Below are positions 47,947-60,095 of a DNA stretch of 64,000 bases, in pieces; the first letter of the stretch is position 1; the number at the start of each line of letters is the position of its first letter. This DNA comes from Siphonodentalium dalli (taxonomy: Eukaryota; Mollusca; Scaphopoda; Gadilida; Siphonodentaliidae), in the NCBI GenBank assembly GCA_032622095.1, contig CP136069.1, positions 10,244,036-10,308,035 of the forward strand, in the 5' to 3' direction. The notes under the pieces were generated by a model. It saw nothing but the letters and a program-made list of their open reading frames with translations. It was not told where the DNA came from and searched no databases. Made by a program: the position numbers and the translations under genes.

Positions 47947-48069
47947 ATCCCCAGTTTATAGCGGAATTTACAAAACCCGTCAAGTAAATTAGGTCTTGAC
48001 CTCGCCAAAGGCTCGGTCCAGACCTAATTTACTGGACTCGTTTTGTAAATTCCGCTATAAACTGGGGAC
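47947..48069. mobile_element. CCCAGTTTATAG palindromic MITE, copy 2
   Basis: CCCCAGTTTATAGCGGAATT at 47948 pairs with AATTCCGCTATAAACTGGGG at the right end. Inner arms AAGTAAATTAGGTCTTGACC and GGTCCAGACCTAATTTACT also pair. Related copy at 36584-36717. Confidence 0.85.
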
Positions 48070-48099
48070 TCGTTGTAGATCCTTTATTTGTTTGCTCAC

Positions 48100-48560
48100 T
48101 AATCTAATCCCCATATAAATATAACTTTAAACCCACACCATTATATTCCATGTATAGATGATGAGTATATAAGTTTGGTGAAAATCTGCGACACAATTTA
48201 TTCGCGCACATTTGTAGCCCTCCCTTCCGCATCCCTAGCCCGAATAGGGTCAATTTGGTACATATAAACCACATAATTAGATTCGTCGTATCATGTCGAT
48301 GACTATATAACGTTGGTGGAAATCGGAGAGTCAAACATGCTTACCAATATCAGTGCCCCCCTCTCCATATGTGACTAAACGGCACCAATGTGTCGTCTTA
48401 AACCACACGCTTAGATTTCGCGTATTGTTTAGATATCAATTTGGTGGAAATCGGCAATAAAATATTTTCTACAAATTTTTTTTCCCTCCCCTACACTCCC
48501 CATCACTGACTGGAATGGGTCATTTTAAACCACACAGTTAGACGATAATAGTCATCGCTA
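48100..48560. repeat. Degenerate ~125-145-bp tandem repeat, 3-4 units
   Basis: Diverged units share TAAACCACAxAxTTAGAT, a GATGAxTATATAA block, TTGGTGGAAATCGG and a pyrimidine-rich CCCTCCC segment (near 48215, 48355 and 48490). Divergence is high, indicating an old array. Confidence 0.65.
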
Positions 48561-48948
48561 TAGGTGATAATTACAGTCACCGAATTATGAGAATTTCCTC
48601 AAGAAGATACTAATAATATAGTATAATTATATTATGAATGCGATAGTATCAACAAAACACGTTTTGTGTGAGCCGAGCGTTTGTTTATATACAGCACTTA
48701 AATAGTGAGCGATAAGCAAAACACTAAACACCGTAGATATATTTTATGACAATGATTCACAGTGACCCATTCAACATCGAAATCTTGAGAGGCGAGGATT
48801 AGTGAGCGCTATACCGGCATGTTGTAAACAACTTGGTGGCATTTTAAACCAAAATTCACTAAATAGAGTCTCCTGATTGTTTGATTGTTTGATTGATTGA
48901 TGGATTAATACTCAAATAGCACAAAATTAGATTGTAAATATGAGCATA
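48561..48948. other. Intergenic stretch, nothing recognised
   Basis: It holds AT-rich text with a short GATTGTTTGATTGTTTGATT run near 48875 and no gene evidence. Confidence 0.4.
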
Positions 48949-49737
48949 TACCTTACTGTTATTTAAATTCGCGCAGTACTATTTTTCGCGCACCCTTCGG
49001 TGCGCGAATTTAAAACTGAGTGAAAATTAGTACGACTCCTGAATTTATACCAAACCACCCGGAAACAATAAGGCTATATGTTGATCAGTTAAGTAATTGT
49101 ATATATACATTACGGAAAGTTGGACCGAATATTAGGCTTGCAGGACTATAATTTACATGCGGGAACCAATATCAAAACCATTACTGATATGTATGACATA
49201 CGTATATAGCAATAATTCATGGTAACATCATTGATGTTGAAATACTTGTAAGAAATACACATATTGCAGATGCACGAAGGTACGTACTGTATATCCACAA
49301 CACTGGCACTACACCGTCACAGAACAGTCTGAGTTAGTAATGTCAACACAACCCATCATAGCCAAGTTTTGATTTGTTTTTCTGATGTAAGTTTTCTATA
49401 TGCGGTTGTGGTTTTACTTCTTTCGGGTTCATTCCAATTATGTTATAACTATTTCAATATCAGAATAATTATTTGGAGCGTATAACACCTATGACTTTAT
49501 AAGATATTGGTGGTGCAGCTTTGTTAAATTATTAAATTATACACGATGTAAAGCCACCGTGCATGATGTCGTTTAATAATAAACGATTAAGATCTGTAAC
49601 AATCATCAAATCCAAGCATTTTACGAAAATATTTTGTCAGTTTTGAATTCGCGCAGCATGGTGCGCAAAATCAAAGTGTGCGAATTCAAAACTGAGCGAA
49701 AAATAGTCCTTCGTGAATTTAAATACGAGTAAGGTAC
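48949..49737. mobile_element. Foldback/MITE with ACCTTACT termini
   Basis: The left end TACCTTACTGTTATTTAAAT at 48949 is inverted at the right as ATTTAAATACGAGTAAGGTA. Inside each end is a GAATTCGCGCAG/AATTCGCGCAG hairpin with TGCGCGAATTTAAAACTGAG (48965-49030 and 49640-49700) and an ACTATTTTTCGC/GCGAAAAATAGT block. The ~600-bp interior has no coding potential. Confidence 0.7.
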
Positions 49738-49805
49738 CAGTGGTGGTTAAGTTACTATAATGCGACGCAGAATCTGGTCCATTATTTCAAAATCGTTAGT
49801 CTAAG

Positions 49806-49977
49806 TAAGCCATCATCGTCGTCGTCGTCATCGTCATCATCAGAAGAATCGTCAATCATCAGTAGCATCGTCAGCATGTTAGTCGTCGTCGTCATCGTTG
49901 TAGTCGTCGCAATATTCGTCATCGTCATGCTCGTCATCGCATCATCATCATAACCATGGGTATCGTCATTGTCATCG

Positions 49978-50010
<33 letters not shown>

Positions 50011-50140
50011 CCATCATCGTCCTCGTCGTCATCGCCATCGTCACAATCAACCATATCATAATACCATCGCCAGGGTGTTCGTCATATCGTCATTGTAATT
50101 GTATTCGTTATCTAATCATCATCATCGTCGTCGTCGTCTT
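49806..50140. repeat. Imperfect trinucleotide microsatellite (ATC/GTC)
   Basis: A long run of CATCGTCGTC, ATCATCATC and related triplets with interruptions. The aspartate-rich minus-strand frame and the isoleucine/valine-rich plus-strand frame are low-complexity translations of this microsatellite. Confidence 0.93.
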
Positions 50141-51098
50141 CGCTTACTATGAAAAAACAAAGGCCCGTTTCCATGGCAACCGTTGGACGAAAAAATTGTA
50201 GACCATTTTTTTGGATTCACTGACACAAGCGACTGTCCTCAGCAAATACATTATTGGAAAGAATGTTTAACGCAGTATAACTGCGCGCATCCCCCGGCCA
50301 AAGATATAGTTCCCATTATTCTGCCCTTCAAATTATCCCCGTTCGCTAACTAAATAGCAATACTGCCAAAAATACTTGTACTTTATAATTATGTTTTATT
50401 TTCGTCTAAGTACTCCGCAATATCAGTGTATAGCTTACTTATCTGAACTTTCATGCGGTATGGTGTAGTGATAGATACGAGTGAAAGATCTCGTGATCAA
50501 ACATGATTATGTTTGTACCAATTTTTTGGTTTAAGGTTACGCATCTATAACCCGGTGCGATAAAATACGTCGTTTTGTACGACAATGTTATAGTATTTGT
50601 ATAGTATTTGACCACATCATCCACAATATTTTATTTTCCGCATGTACCATGCACAGGAGTATTTATGATGTTAACCGACTACGTGCGACATATCATCAAA
50701 CCACTACATTCATTCTGTCTTCGTACTATATGTGTATCATTCATGTCTTATTTTGCTAATAATGTACCATGATGTTCTGTTTATCCGGATACGTGCGAAA
50801 TATACAAATACAAAAATAATTTGAGATACAAAGAATATCTGATATAATCCTTATTGCAATGTCAAAATGGGTTCAAATTATAAGTTGAAAAAGGGCCGTA
50901 ACTCATGTGAAAATAATTGGACAGAACCCATGTTCGAACTTGTCCTGTATTTTAGCTGGGAAATACTCATAACAACTTTGGTTCGGATCAAATAACCCAA
51001 ACTAAGGTTATCGATCGAAAACCAAAATATTTAACGATACATAATACAATGTACGACCATTTTTTCAAAAGTGGGTATACAAAAACTTAACCTTACAG
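50141..51098. other. Intergenic stretch, nothing firm recognised
   Basis: At 50457-50510, GGTATGGTGTAGTGATAGATA followed by CTCGTGATCAAACA loosely recalls a tRNA-type A/B-box pair but does not fold as a tRNA, so I leave it unannotated. GTACCATG-type text recurs around 50645 and 50765. No exon was found. Confidence 0.4.
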
Positions 51099-51317
51099 GT
51101 GTGAGCGCTTCTCCCTTATAAATTTACCATCACATAATGTTCGTTGTCGTAATTATCGTTATTCGCTGCCGATAGAATGCGACGGTCCGCAGAACAGCAA
51201 GTACGATTATTTGGCTTGACAACATAGAGACAATGTTTTGCTAAACCATCCATGGGCTAGGTTTGACCAGGTTTAAATAAAATATTTTGAGTGTATAACT
51301 TAGATCTGCGATATATG
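51099..51317 (+). repeat. Left member of a ~12.7-kb-spaced direct repeat
   Basis: The text from TGTGAGCGCTTCTCCCTTAT to CTTAGATCTGCGATATATG recurs at 63788-64000 with a few substitutions and a 5-bp indel. The offset is 12,688 bp at its start. The match runs to the window edge, so the repeat is longer than can be seen. Confidence 0.9.
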
Positions 51318-51430
51318 GTTTAAATCACGGCTTTTGTTGTCATACGGCGGTTTAAAACTATAGTTGTCTCCGTAAACCAGGAGACGAAGAATCCGGCCTA
51401 TTAGTTATCAGTATGTTTATACATAAAGGA

Positions 51431-51525
51431 TATCTACACTTTTTGGTTGGATATGGGAATTATCTCACGAGTGACTAGGCACGAATGAGATAATTAATTA
51501 CCATATTAAACCAAAAAGTGTAGAT
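51431..51525. repeat. Hairpin with ATCTACACTTTTTGGTT arms
   Basis: ATCTACACTTTTTGGTTGGA at 51431 pairs with the text ending AACCAAAAAGTGTAGAT at 51525. Inner arms ATTATCTCACGAGTGA and TCACGAATGAGATAAT-like text extend it to about 45 bp per arm. Confidence 0.8.
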
Positions 51526-52295
51526 GTTCTGTTTATTATATGCTCCGCTCAGTTGGCCCATGGATCAACTCGAAAGAAAAGTAAAAAGTGCAAATTTGTA
51601 TACACTAGCAGAGCAATGGTAATGAGCTTGTGCATATAAAAATAGTTCCACTTTTAAGTCAGTATTGTTGAGAGATATAAAGGGGCTAACATCATACTAT
51701 CTCTAACAATAATATTTAATTGATCACATTACATTTGTTCAACCTGAACACTCAGGGACTTCTAGCACAGTGTTCCATCAAGAGCCGAATCATTTTTTTA
51801 TTTTAGCGCGGATGGATACAAGTGAGATATCGATATCTCACAAGACGGATAACGGTTTTATCTGATGCAAAAATACTACTATTTGATAGATTAGCATATA
51901 ATAAATACATGTATAATCTCTTATATCCTGACTGTAATCGTATTTTTGCGAGACCTCTTTAGTTGCTATAAGTTACCCGTAATTTCGATGCCGACCAGAG
52001 ATATGAGACTTCCACCTGAGTTTCCAGCAACAACTTCACTGTCTTCGTCCAGAATCCGGTTTGGATCGCTACCTTTATCGCTGAGCCGTCGATTGAGATT
52101 TGCTGTGTGGGTTTGGCTCGTCGCGCCACCTGGCGGAGAGCCCAGTTTATACCTACGCAATCGAGACAAGAGTGATTATTGAGATGTATCGGGAACGATA
52201 ACTCTATTGCAGAGCATAGAATCAGAATAATAATGTTTAATGACTCAATAAGACGAGGTGACGTATGCAGAAGCTATAATGTGGTGGTGTACAAC
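51526..52295. other. Unassigned stretch with a possible minus-strand exon
   Basis: A locally GC-richer segment (about 52000-52160) is open on both strands. Read on the minus strand it contains residues GSPPGGATSQTHTANLNRRL and SDPNRILDEDSEVVAGNSG. Candidate splice sites are an acceptor GATTGCGTAG and a donor CAG|GTGGAAGT. I recognise no family and give it as a candidate only. A perfect palindrome GTGAGATATCGATATCTCAC lies at about 51821. Confidence 0.25.
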
Positions 52296-54438
52296 ATCTA
52301 CATTGCTTGATATCAGGATGCATTTTGCCCAATTTTTCAGCATGGAGGTGTGGTTTGGTAATTTAAACTGCACGGTTCAATCTCTGGTGGCCATAGTAGG
52401 TCGGGAGCGTAAGAACCGAAACCTAATAATGAAACGTACTGTATGTGAAGTTCGTTAATATACCAGAGACGCTCGCCTGAAGACTTCAATTGCTGGCTAT
52501 TTATTTCTGATTTCCAACATTTTAAATACCTATTTTCGCGCTTGGTCTTAGTAAACATTTCCAAAGTATATAATTTACGCCTCCTAATGTTATCAAGCTA
52601 TGCTGACAATCAAACATTACAAATAATATTGTGTAAACTTTACTGTAGCAGTATAATGTTTGCAAACTATACTTAAAAACACTTATAAAGAGCGTTCCAT
52701 TTGCATGCATATGCATTTTATATACACTTATCTCTATACAATTCATATTATATTTGGGTCATTTTTTCAGTTTAATCCCTTCATACACTGCTAATGAACT
52801 TCGGGGTCAATCCCTTTATATGTAACAGTCCTCAATTCATAATGTTGTTACCCCTTATAATTGTAAGTGCATTACAATTCGTGCAATTATGTACGATATG
52901 AACATAGCTGTGTTACAGCACTAAATTTATCATCTGGCAGTACAGCCAATGCATAAGCATACACTTTTGTTTACAATTAAGAATTTTTCCCGATAGTACA
53001 ATCAGGGAAGTCTATGTGTACGTTTTACAATAATTCGTGTATAGTATCATTTTTGTGGATATTGCTTGGTGTGTGGCCCTCGTGATATTACTATCCCTAT
53101 GATTTAAACTAGCTGAACGGTTTGACTGGTACGCTGCCGTTCTATACTTATTCTATATTTATTTTGACATTCAAAATTGTCCGTGTGGCGCTTCGGAATG
53201 TGTACCTAGGTTTATTACGCACCTTTGTCCATGTTACCGAAGACAGGTTTACCCCTGTACTCTACGGTGTTCCCAGCCCCCCTGGATCTCTATATTGTTA
53301 CAACAAATGTTGTGTAGGCAGGCATTGTGTTTACAGGAAAACCTTAGTTTCGGATTTGACATTTGACGATTTCGTTCCACTCTACATTTTATTAATTTCC
53401 TTTACAATTTATATTTCATGACGGCCTCTCCTTGTTTTGTTTACTTATTTTGCGGCGTACTGGCCTATACTCTCAGCTCAACATCAATTAACTATCTAAA
53501 CCTAGATGTAGAATTTAGATTAATGCTACAATGGATACCTTGTTATATATTTTCGTACCCAATATCCTAGATTTATAAATATTTCCGCCCGAATTTGTTA
53601 ATAGGGCTATGTCTTTCTTATGCCTTCCCGACAGTACAGCCGGGTTTACGTTATATTTACCTGCACTATTGTTCAACACGCGTCCAATGAACTTATTCTA
53701 TGGATTTACTCTTATATGCATGGATGTGGTGTAATCTGCCATTTACCTGGTACGAGAAACAACATTTTTATAACAACTATATGTCCCCTATTATAGTTCT
53801 AGGTATGAATTATAATATCAATCGTATTTCGAGTCTGTATAATTTATAAGCTATGAACTTTTCCTTTATCTAGGCCTACTAGTAATACATTTACATTATT
53901 GCGGCGTAAATACTGTGCCCTGCTTTAACTTAAGGTGTAAACAATTTGGCTGACAGGGGTTAAAGTACACCTGGTATGTGACGTCACACGTCACATACGT
54001 CATTTCGATAACTCTTAACGTGATTTCCCTAATACGTCTGCCACTTCAAGGTCCTACTGAACAAGGGCGAGCCAGGTTTCTATGTTGGGTGTACGACCAG
54101 ATCGTGTTTTGTTTCTCTATTTGGTTTATGACTATACCTATGTTTATGTGGTCATTGGAATTCATACAACTATGGGGCTGTGCTGATTATTTTAAGGTAA
54201 CTATATTTCATTGTGCTTTCCAACTCGACTTTACATTCGTCGATTTTTCTTTGATAACCTGATCATATTGATCGTACGTGCAGTATATAGCAGCTATACC
54301 ATTATAGGGAATAATATATTATATGTATTATATACATGCTAACCTATATATATATATATATTATGCACGCGTTCATTTTACAGCCCCGATGCTGTACGCG
54401 ATTTTGGTGCACCTTTCGCGCGCGTTCGGAGTTTGAAA
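52296..54438 (+). repeat. 2.14-kb direct repeat unit, copy 1
   Basis: It begins ATCTACATTGCTTGATATCA and ends with GCGCGCGTTCGGAGTTTGAA. The next unit follows directly. It contains a 99-codon stop-free stretch (53122-53421), a 94-codon stretch (53978-54262) and, on the minus strand, a frame broken here by a 1-base difference (ACATTTCC against ACATTTTCC in other copies). The plus-strand stretches lack ATG starts. A TGACGTCA palindrome lies near 53979. A possible B-box-like CACGGTTCAATCTC lies near 52371. I see no recognisable protein family. Confidence 0.93.
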
Positions 54439-56576
54439 ATCTACATTGCTTGATATCAGGATGCATTTTGCCCAATTTTTCAGCATGGAGGTGTGGTTTG
54501 GTAATTTAAACTGCACGGTTCAATCTCTGGTGGCCATAGTAGGTCGGGAGCGTAAGAACCGAAACCTAATAATGAAACGTACTGTATGTGAAGTTCGTTA
54601 ATATACCAGAGACGCTCGCCTGAAGACTTCAATTGCTGGCTATTTATTTCTGATTTCCAACATTTTAAATACCTATTTTCGCGCTTGGTCTTAGTAAACA
54701 TTTTCCAAAGTATATAATTTACGCCTCCTAATGTTATCAAGCTATGCTGACAATCAAACATTACAAATAATATTGTGTAAACTTTACTGTAGCAGTATAA
54801 TGTTTGCAAACTATACTTAAAAACACTTATAAAGAGCGTTCCATTTGCATGCATATGCATTTTATATACACTTATCTCTATACAATTCATATTATATTTG
54901 GGTCATTTTTTCAGTTTAATCCCTTCATACACTGCTAATGAACTTCGGGGTCCATCCCTTTATATGTAACAGTCCTCAATTCATAATGTTGTTACCCCTT
55001 ATAATTGTAAGTGCATTACAATTCGTGCAATTATGTACTATAAGAACATAGCTGTGGTACAGCACTAAATTTATCATCTGGCAGTACAGCCAATGCATAA
55101 GCATACACTTTTGTTTACAATTAAGAATTTTTCCCGATAGTACAATCAGGGAAGTCTATGTGTACGTTTTACAATAATTCGTGTATAGTATCATTTTTGT
55201 GGATATTGCTTGGTGTGTGGCCCTCGTGATATTACTATCCCTATGATTTAAACTAGCTGAACGGTTTGACTGGTACGCTGCCGTTCTATACTTATTCTAT
55301 ATTTATTTTGACATTCAAAATTGTCCGTGTGGCGCTTCGGAATGTGTACCTAGGTTTATTACGCACCTTTGTCCATGTTACCGAAGACAGGTTTACCCCT
55401 GTACTCTACGGTGTTCCCAGCCCCCCTGGATCTCTATATTGTTACAACAAATGTTGTGTAGGCAGGCATTGTGTTTACAGGAAAACCTTAGTTTCGGCTT
55501 TGACATTTGACGATTTCGTTCCACTCTACATTTTATTAATTTCCTTTACAATTTATATTTCATGACGGCCTCTCCTTGTTTTGTTTACTTATTTTGCGGC
55601 GTACTGGCCTATACTCTCAGCTCAACATCAATTAACTATATAAACCTAGATGTAGAATTTAGATTAATGCTACAATGGATACCTTGTTATATATTTTCGT
55701 ACCCAATATCCTAGATTTATAAATATTTCCGCCCGAATTTGTTAATAGGGCTATGTCTTTCTTATGCCTTCCCGACAGTACAGCCGGGTTTACGTTATAT
55801 TTACCTGCACTATTGTTCAACACGCGTCCAATGAACTTATTCTATGGATTTACTCTTATATGCATGGATGTGGTGTAATCTGCCATTTACCTGGTATGAG
55901 AAACAACCTTTTTATAACAACTATATGTCCCCTATTATAGTTCTAGGTATGAATTATAATATCAATCGTATTTCGAGTCTGTATAATTTATAAGCTATGA
56001 ACTTTTCCTTTATCTAGGCCTAATACATTTACATTATTGCGGCGTAAATACTGTGCCCTGCTTTAACTTAAGGTGTAAACAATTTGGCTGACAGGGGTTA
56101 AAGTACACCTGTTATGTGACGTCACACGTCACATACGTCATTTCGATAACTCTTAACGTGATTTCCCTAATACGTCTGCCACTTCAAGGTCCTACTGAAC
56201 AAGGGCGAGCCAGGTTTCTATGTTGGGTGTACGACCAGATCGTGTTTTGTTTCTCTATTTGGTTTATGACTATACCTATGTTTATGTGGTCATTGTAATT
56301 CATACAACTATGGGGCTGTGCTGATTATTTTAAGGTAACTATATTTCATTGTGCTTTCCAACTCGACTTTACATTCGTCGATTTTTCTTTGATAACCTGA
56401 TCATATTGATCGTACGTGCAGTATATAGCAGCTATACCATTATAGGGAATAATATATTATATGTATTATATACATGCTAACCTATATATATATATATATT
56501 ATGCACGCGTTCATTTTACAGCCCCGATGCTGTACGCGATTTTGGTGCACCTTTCGCGCGCGTTCGGAGTTTGAAA
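54439..56576 (+). repeat. 2.14-kb direct repeat unit, copy 2
   Basis: Nearly identical to copy 1, in direct head-to-tail continuation. The minus-strand frame at 54480-54890 is open for 136 codons with an ATG, but its conservation reflects recent duplication and it resembles no family I know. Small indels distinguish it, such as loss of ACTAGT near the AGGCCTA at about 56018 and a TGTAATTC change near 56295 that shortens one plus-strand stretch. Confidence 0.93.
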
Positions 56577-56958
56577 ATCTACATTGCTTGATATCAGGAT
56601 GCATTTTGCCCAATTTTTCAGCATGGAGGTGTGGTTTGGTAATTTAAACTGCACGGTTCAATCTCTGGTGGCCATAGTAGGTCGGGAGCGTAAGAACCGA
56701 AACCTAATAATGAAACGTACTGTATGTGAAGTTCGTTAATATACCAGAGACGCTCGCCTGAAGACTTCAATTGCTGGCTATTTATTTCTGATTTCCAACA
56801 TTTTAAATACCTATTTTCGCGCTTGGTCTTAGTAAACATTTTCCAAAGTATATAATTTACGCCTCCTAATGTTATCAAGCTATGCTGACAATCAAACATT
56901 ACAAATAATATTGTGTAAACTTTACTGTAGCAGTATAATGTTTGCAAACTATACTTAA
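56577..56958 (+). repeat. 2.14-kb direct repeat unit, copy 3, left part
   Basis: Matches the first 382 bp of copies 1 and 2 up to GCAAACTATACTTAA, where it is interrupted. The continuation resumes at 60965. Confidence 0.93.
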
Positions 56959-57294
56959 CAAGAAATTCAATTAATTGAGGAAAAACACCCACTGTCCCGA
57001 GTGGTATTGTTAAGCTATTGGAGGGTCTTCCACTTCGCATGCAAAATAGCAAAATATTATTAATTGATGACTGATGTACATGTACAGTACACACATAGTA
57101 ATAACAATTAACGTTATGATTTGAAACTAACCATGATAGGATATTGACAGTAAGGTGGTATTAACTACTACGAGTGGTATTAGTAATAATAGTACCATTC
57201 TAGCATAATATATGTGTACATGATGTATGGGAAATATTAAAGGACAAAACAATAGTTACAATACAATTAGAACTTTTTTTTTATTAATCGCAAG

Positions 57295-57760
57295 AAGAGC
57301 TAATTGCGCTTAAGCACAATAAGGGAATCTCTATTGTGCTTAAGCGCAATAAGGATATATTTAACTGTACTCAAGCGCAATAATGGAATTTACAAATTGC
57401 GCTTATATAATAAAACCCAATAAGGAATTTCTTAATAAGGAATATATTATATATAGTACATAAACTCCCTATAATTCAGGTGGTGTAGTCCATCTCCATG
57501 GTACAATGGGTGGAACAAATATAGGATTATTCTACTATTTGCACAAGGGTGATCTAATGAGAGAGATATTAATTGCGCTTAAGTGCAATATTGATGTAAT
57601 TTCGCTTACGTGTAATAAGGAGTGTCTTATTACACTTAAGCGCAATAAGAATATTCCTTATTGCACAGGAATATCACATTGTGCTTAAGCGCAATAAGGT
57701 ATCTCTAACTGCGCTTAAGCACAATAACTGAAGGAATATTCTTATTGGGCTTGAGCTCAA
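57295..57760. repeat. Cluster of ATTGCGCTTAAGCGCAAT-type palindromes
   Basis: At least ten perfect or imperfect copies of ATTGCGCTTAAGCGCAAT and close variants (TTGTGCTTAAGCGCAATAAG) are spaced 30-60 bp apart within AT-rich DNA. Each could form an 18-bp cruciform or bind a symmetric dimer. No coding content. Confidence 0.8.
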
Positions 57761-58159
57761 TTAGAGATTCCTTAAGTTATTGCAGTTAATCGAAATTGTC
57801 TATTAAATGTCAAGTTGGTTTCCCATAGAGATCATCAACGATGTCTATGCGCAAGGGACCTACGCCAGTCTTCTCTGTTGGGATTCCAATTGTTGGCTTA
57901 TTAAATACAGTATGCACATATGCTTAAGATACAGTTGTGCACGAAGCGCGCTCCCGTAGGTCGGGTTTTGGATCCCAGTGAATTAAAATATCATTGAAAT
58001 AATCGGTTTCCCCCTCCCCCCCCCCCCAATAAACATCCATATATTGAATATACATGTTTTTGGAGCAGAATTAGATAGTCCATATTGGACACCATCATGG
58101 AATTTAATTTTTTTATTTAATTTTCACACATAGTTATTAGTTATGTGGAATCGTGGATG

Positions 58160-58470
58160 GCGTTATCATTAAACATCACACCCTTATATTGATTATGTGG
58201 ATAGAGTTATCATTAAACCTCACATCCTTATATTGGTTACAGTAATGCCCAAAGTAATTGACCACTTAACCACAGCATAATTATTGGTAATTTTTCAGGA
58301 TTTAAAAGCCTGAAAAATTACCCATAATTCTGCTGTGGTTAAGTGGTCAATTACTTTGGACATTACTGTATGTGGATGGAGTTATCATTACACCTCACAT
58401 CCTTATATTGGTTAGGTTATGTAGATGTGAGTTATCATTAAACCTCACATCAGTGTGTTGGGGATTTTGG
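58160..58470. repeat. ~44-50-bp tandem repeat interrupted by a MITE
   Basis: GTTATCATTAAACCTCACAT followed by CCTTATATTGGTTA recurs near 58163, 58207, 58381 and 58432. The array was present before the MITE at 58240-58368 landed in it. Confidence 0.8.
58240..58368. mobile_element. CAGTAATG-family palindromic MITE, short copy
   Basis: This is a 129-bp near-perfect palindrome from CAGTAATGCCCAAAGTAATT to AATTACTTTGGACATTACTG, flanked by TA on both sides (58238-58239 and 58369-58370). The centre is CAGGATTTAAAAGCCTG. It shares the terminal 60 bp with copies at 33230 and 36950 but lacks their inner segment. Confidence 0.9.
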
Positions 58471-58639
58471 ACCTTGACTTGGGACCTTTGGTTTTTAACG
58501 CAACAAATGCGAGTACACCTTATACACAAGTTTATTGGATAAGATGAGTTTGAAGCCTGCTTACATTTCGAAATGTTGTCAGTTTTGTATCGTCTGCAGC
58601 GGAACTCGGCATGTTGAAGCAAAAGTTACAAGAGATAAA

Positions 58640-59490
58640 ATATGTACGTAACGAGACTATAATACAAATGAAAAAATAAATTGAGGGAGGAGTGGGCGAT
58701 ACAGGGAACTAAGGGTTGAACCAATATAAATTTGTAGAGTGATAACGACCAATGTTGACATATCATGCATCTCAACTCTACTGTTGCAACAAGGCTATAA
58801 AATGGGGGGGGGGTGTCATAATCTTAGTTATCTCTATATAGTGCCAGAATAGTCATTTATGGACTTCTATAGTGGTACAATGCAAATTCGAATCAAATGA
58901 TAAAAATATGTATGTATTAACACAACTACGGTATACCGATGAAAATAAAAATAATAATTTAGGCGGGATTAGATGTTGGGTTGGTTAAATAGACTCGGAG
59001 AAAAAGCGGAACGATGAACTGCCATAAATTAGTAGAGCGACAGCGATCAATGTTGCCATGTGATGCATCGCGACTGTACTGTAGCGGCAATGATATAAAA
59101 TTGGGGGGTGGGGTCTGAAATTATCTTTATCTCTATAGATGGCACCAGGATTATATAGAAAGGAATAGCAATTGGTATACGTATACCGTATACTATAGTA
59201 ATACCATAGACATATACATGTAAGTACAAGTATCACGTGATAAAATATTACGTAACTTGACTATAGCGATGAAAAAAATTGGACCGGGATTAGAGGTTCG
59301 GTTGGTTATATGTGGATAATTGGATATGGAATTCATACCGATGAGACGATAAAAATTAGTGGAGCGATAAAGACCAATGTTGACACTTAGTCAGGCTACA
59401 TGGGGGTTGATACGATAGACCGAAATAAATTTGTCGGGTGATAATGACCAATGTTGACGTATAAAGTAACGCGACTGTACTGTCACACAA
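58640..59490. repeat. Degenerate ~300-bp tandem repeat, about 3 units
   Basis: Units share GAxCAATGTTGACAT, GCATCxCxACTxTACTGT, a G-run (ATAAAATGGGGGGGGGG near 58797 and ATAAAATTGGGGGGTG near 59095), TTATCTCTATA and GGGATTAGAxGTT. Divergence is substantial. Confidence 0.7.
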
Positions 59491-59559
59491 TTATCAGGTA
59501 GAACCTGTCAAATATGGACTCTGGTGGCCAATATGGAACAGTTCAGAAAACATTCGCAG

Positions 59560-60095
59560 GGCCCTAAAATTTATTTAACATGGGATCTGCCATTAAAATT
59601 GATTTATGTCGATAAAATTCTTATTTTTCAAAATTTGAAGCTGAGACTTGGTGTGTCTGTGTGGAATACTTATATATTCCTAAAATGACAGGGTACAGCA
59701 CGTAATTATTTTTTAGATGGAAGAAATTAATTTTTGTCGATGATAAATTTTAACATGGGATTTGCTATTCAAATCGATTTATGTCGATAAAACTCTTATT
59801 TTTCAAAATTTTGAGCTGAGACTTGGTGTGTCTGTGTGGAATACTTATATATTCCTAAATTGACAGGGTACAGCACGTAATTATTTTTTAGATGGAAGAA
59901 ATTATTTTTTTTCGATGATAAATTTTAACACGGGATTTTCCCATTCAAATCGATTTATGTCGATAAAACTGTTATTTTTCAAAATTTTAAGCTGAGACTG
60001 AGGTATGTCTGCGTGGAATACTTATATATTCCTAAAATGACAGGGTCCAGCACGTAATTATCTTTTAGATGGAAGAAATTGATTTGTTTCCATGA
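59560..60095. repeat. 175-bp tandem repeat, 3 units
   Basis: AACATGGGAT-type starts at 59577, 59752 and 59927 give an exact 175-bp period. Each unit contains GATTTATGTCGATAAAA, TTTCAAAATTT, GGAATACTTATATATTCCTA and ACAGCACGTAATTA. Confidence 0.9.

Noticed and set aside
49782-50201. Aspartate-rich and Ile/Val-rich open frames
   Set aside because: Low-complexity translation of a trinucleotide microsatellite.
50457-50510. tRNA-like sequence with A- and B-box resemblance
   Set aside because: It does not form acceptor or anticodon stems and the B box is poor.
52340-52410. Possible SINE head (CACGGTTCAATCTC) in the 2.14-kb unit
   Set aside because: The B-box-like match is short, no convincing A box or tail was found, and it repeats only with the whole unit.
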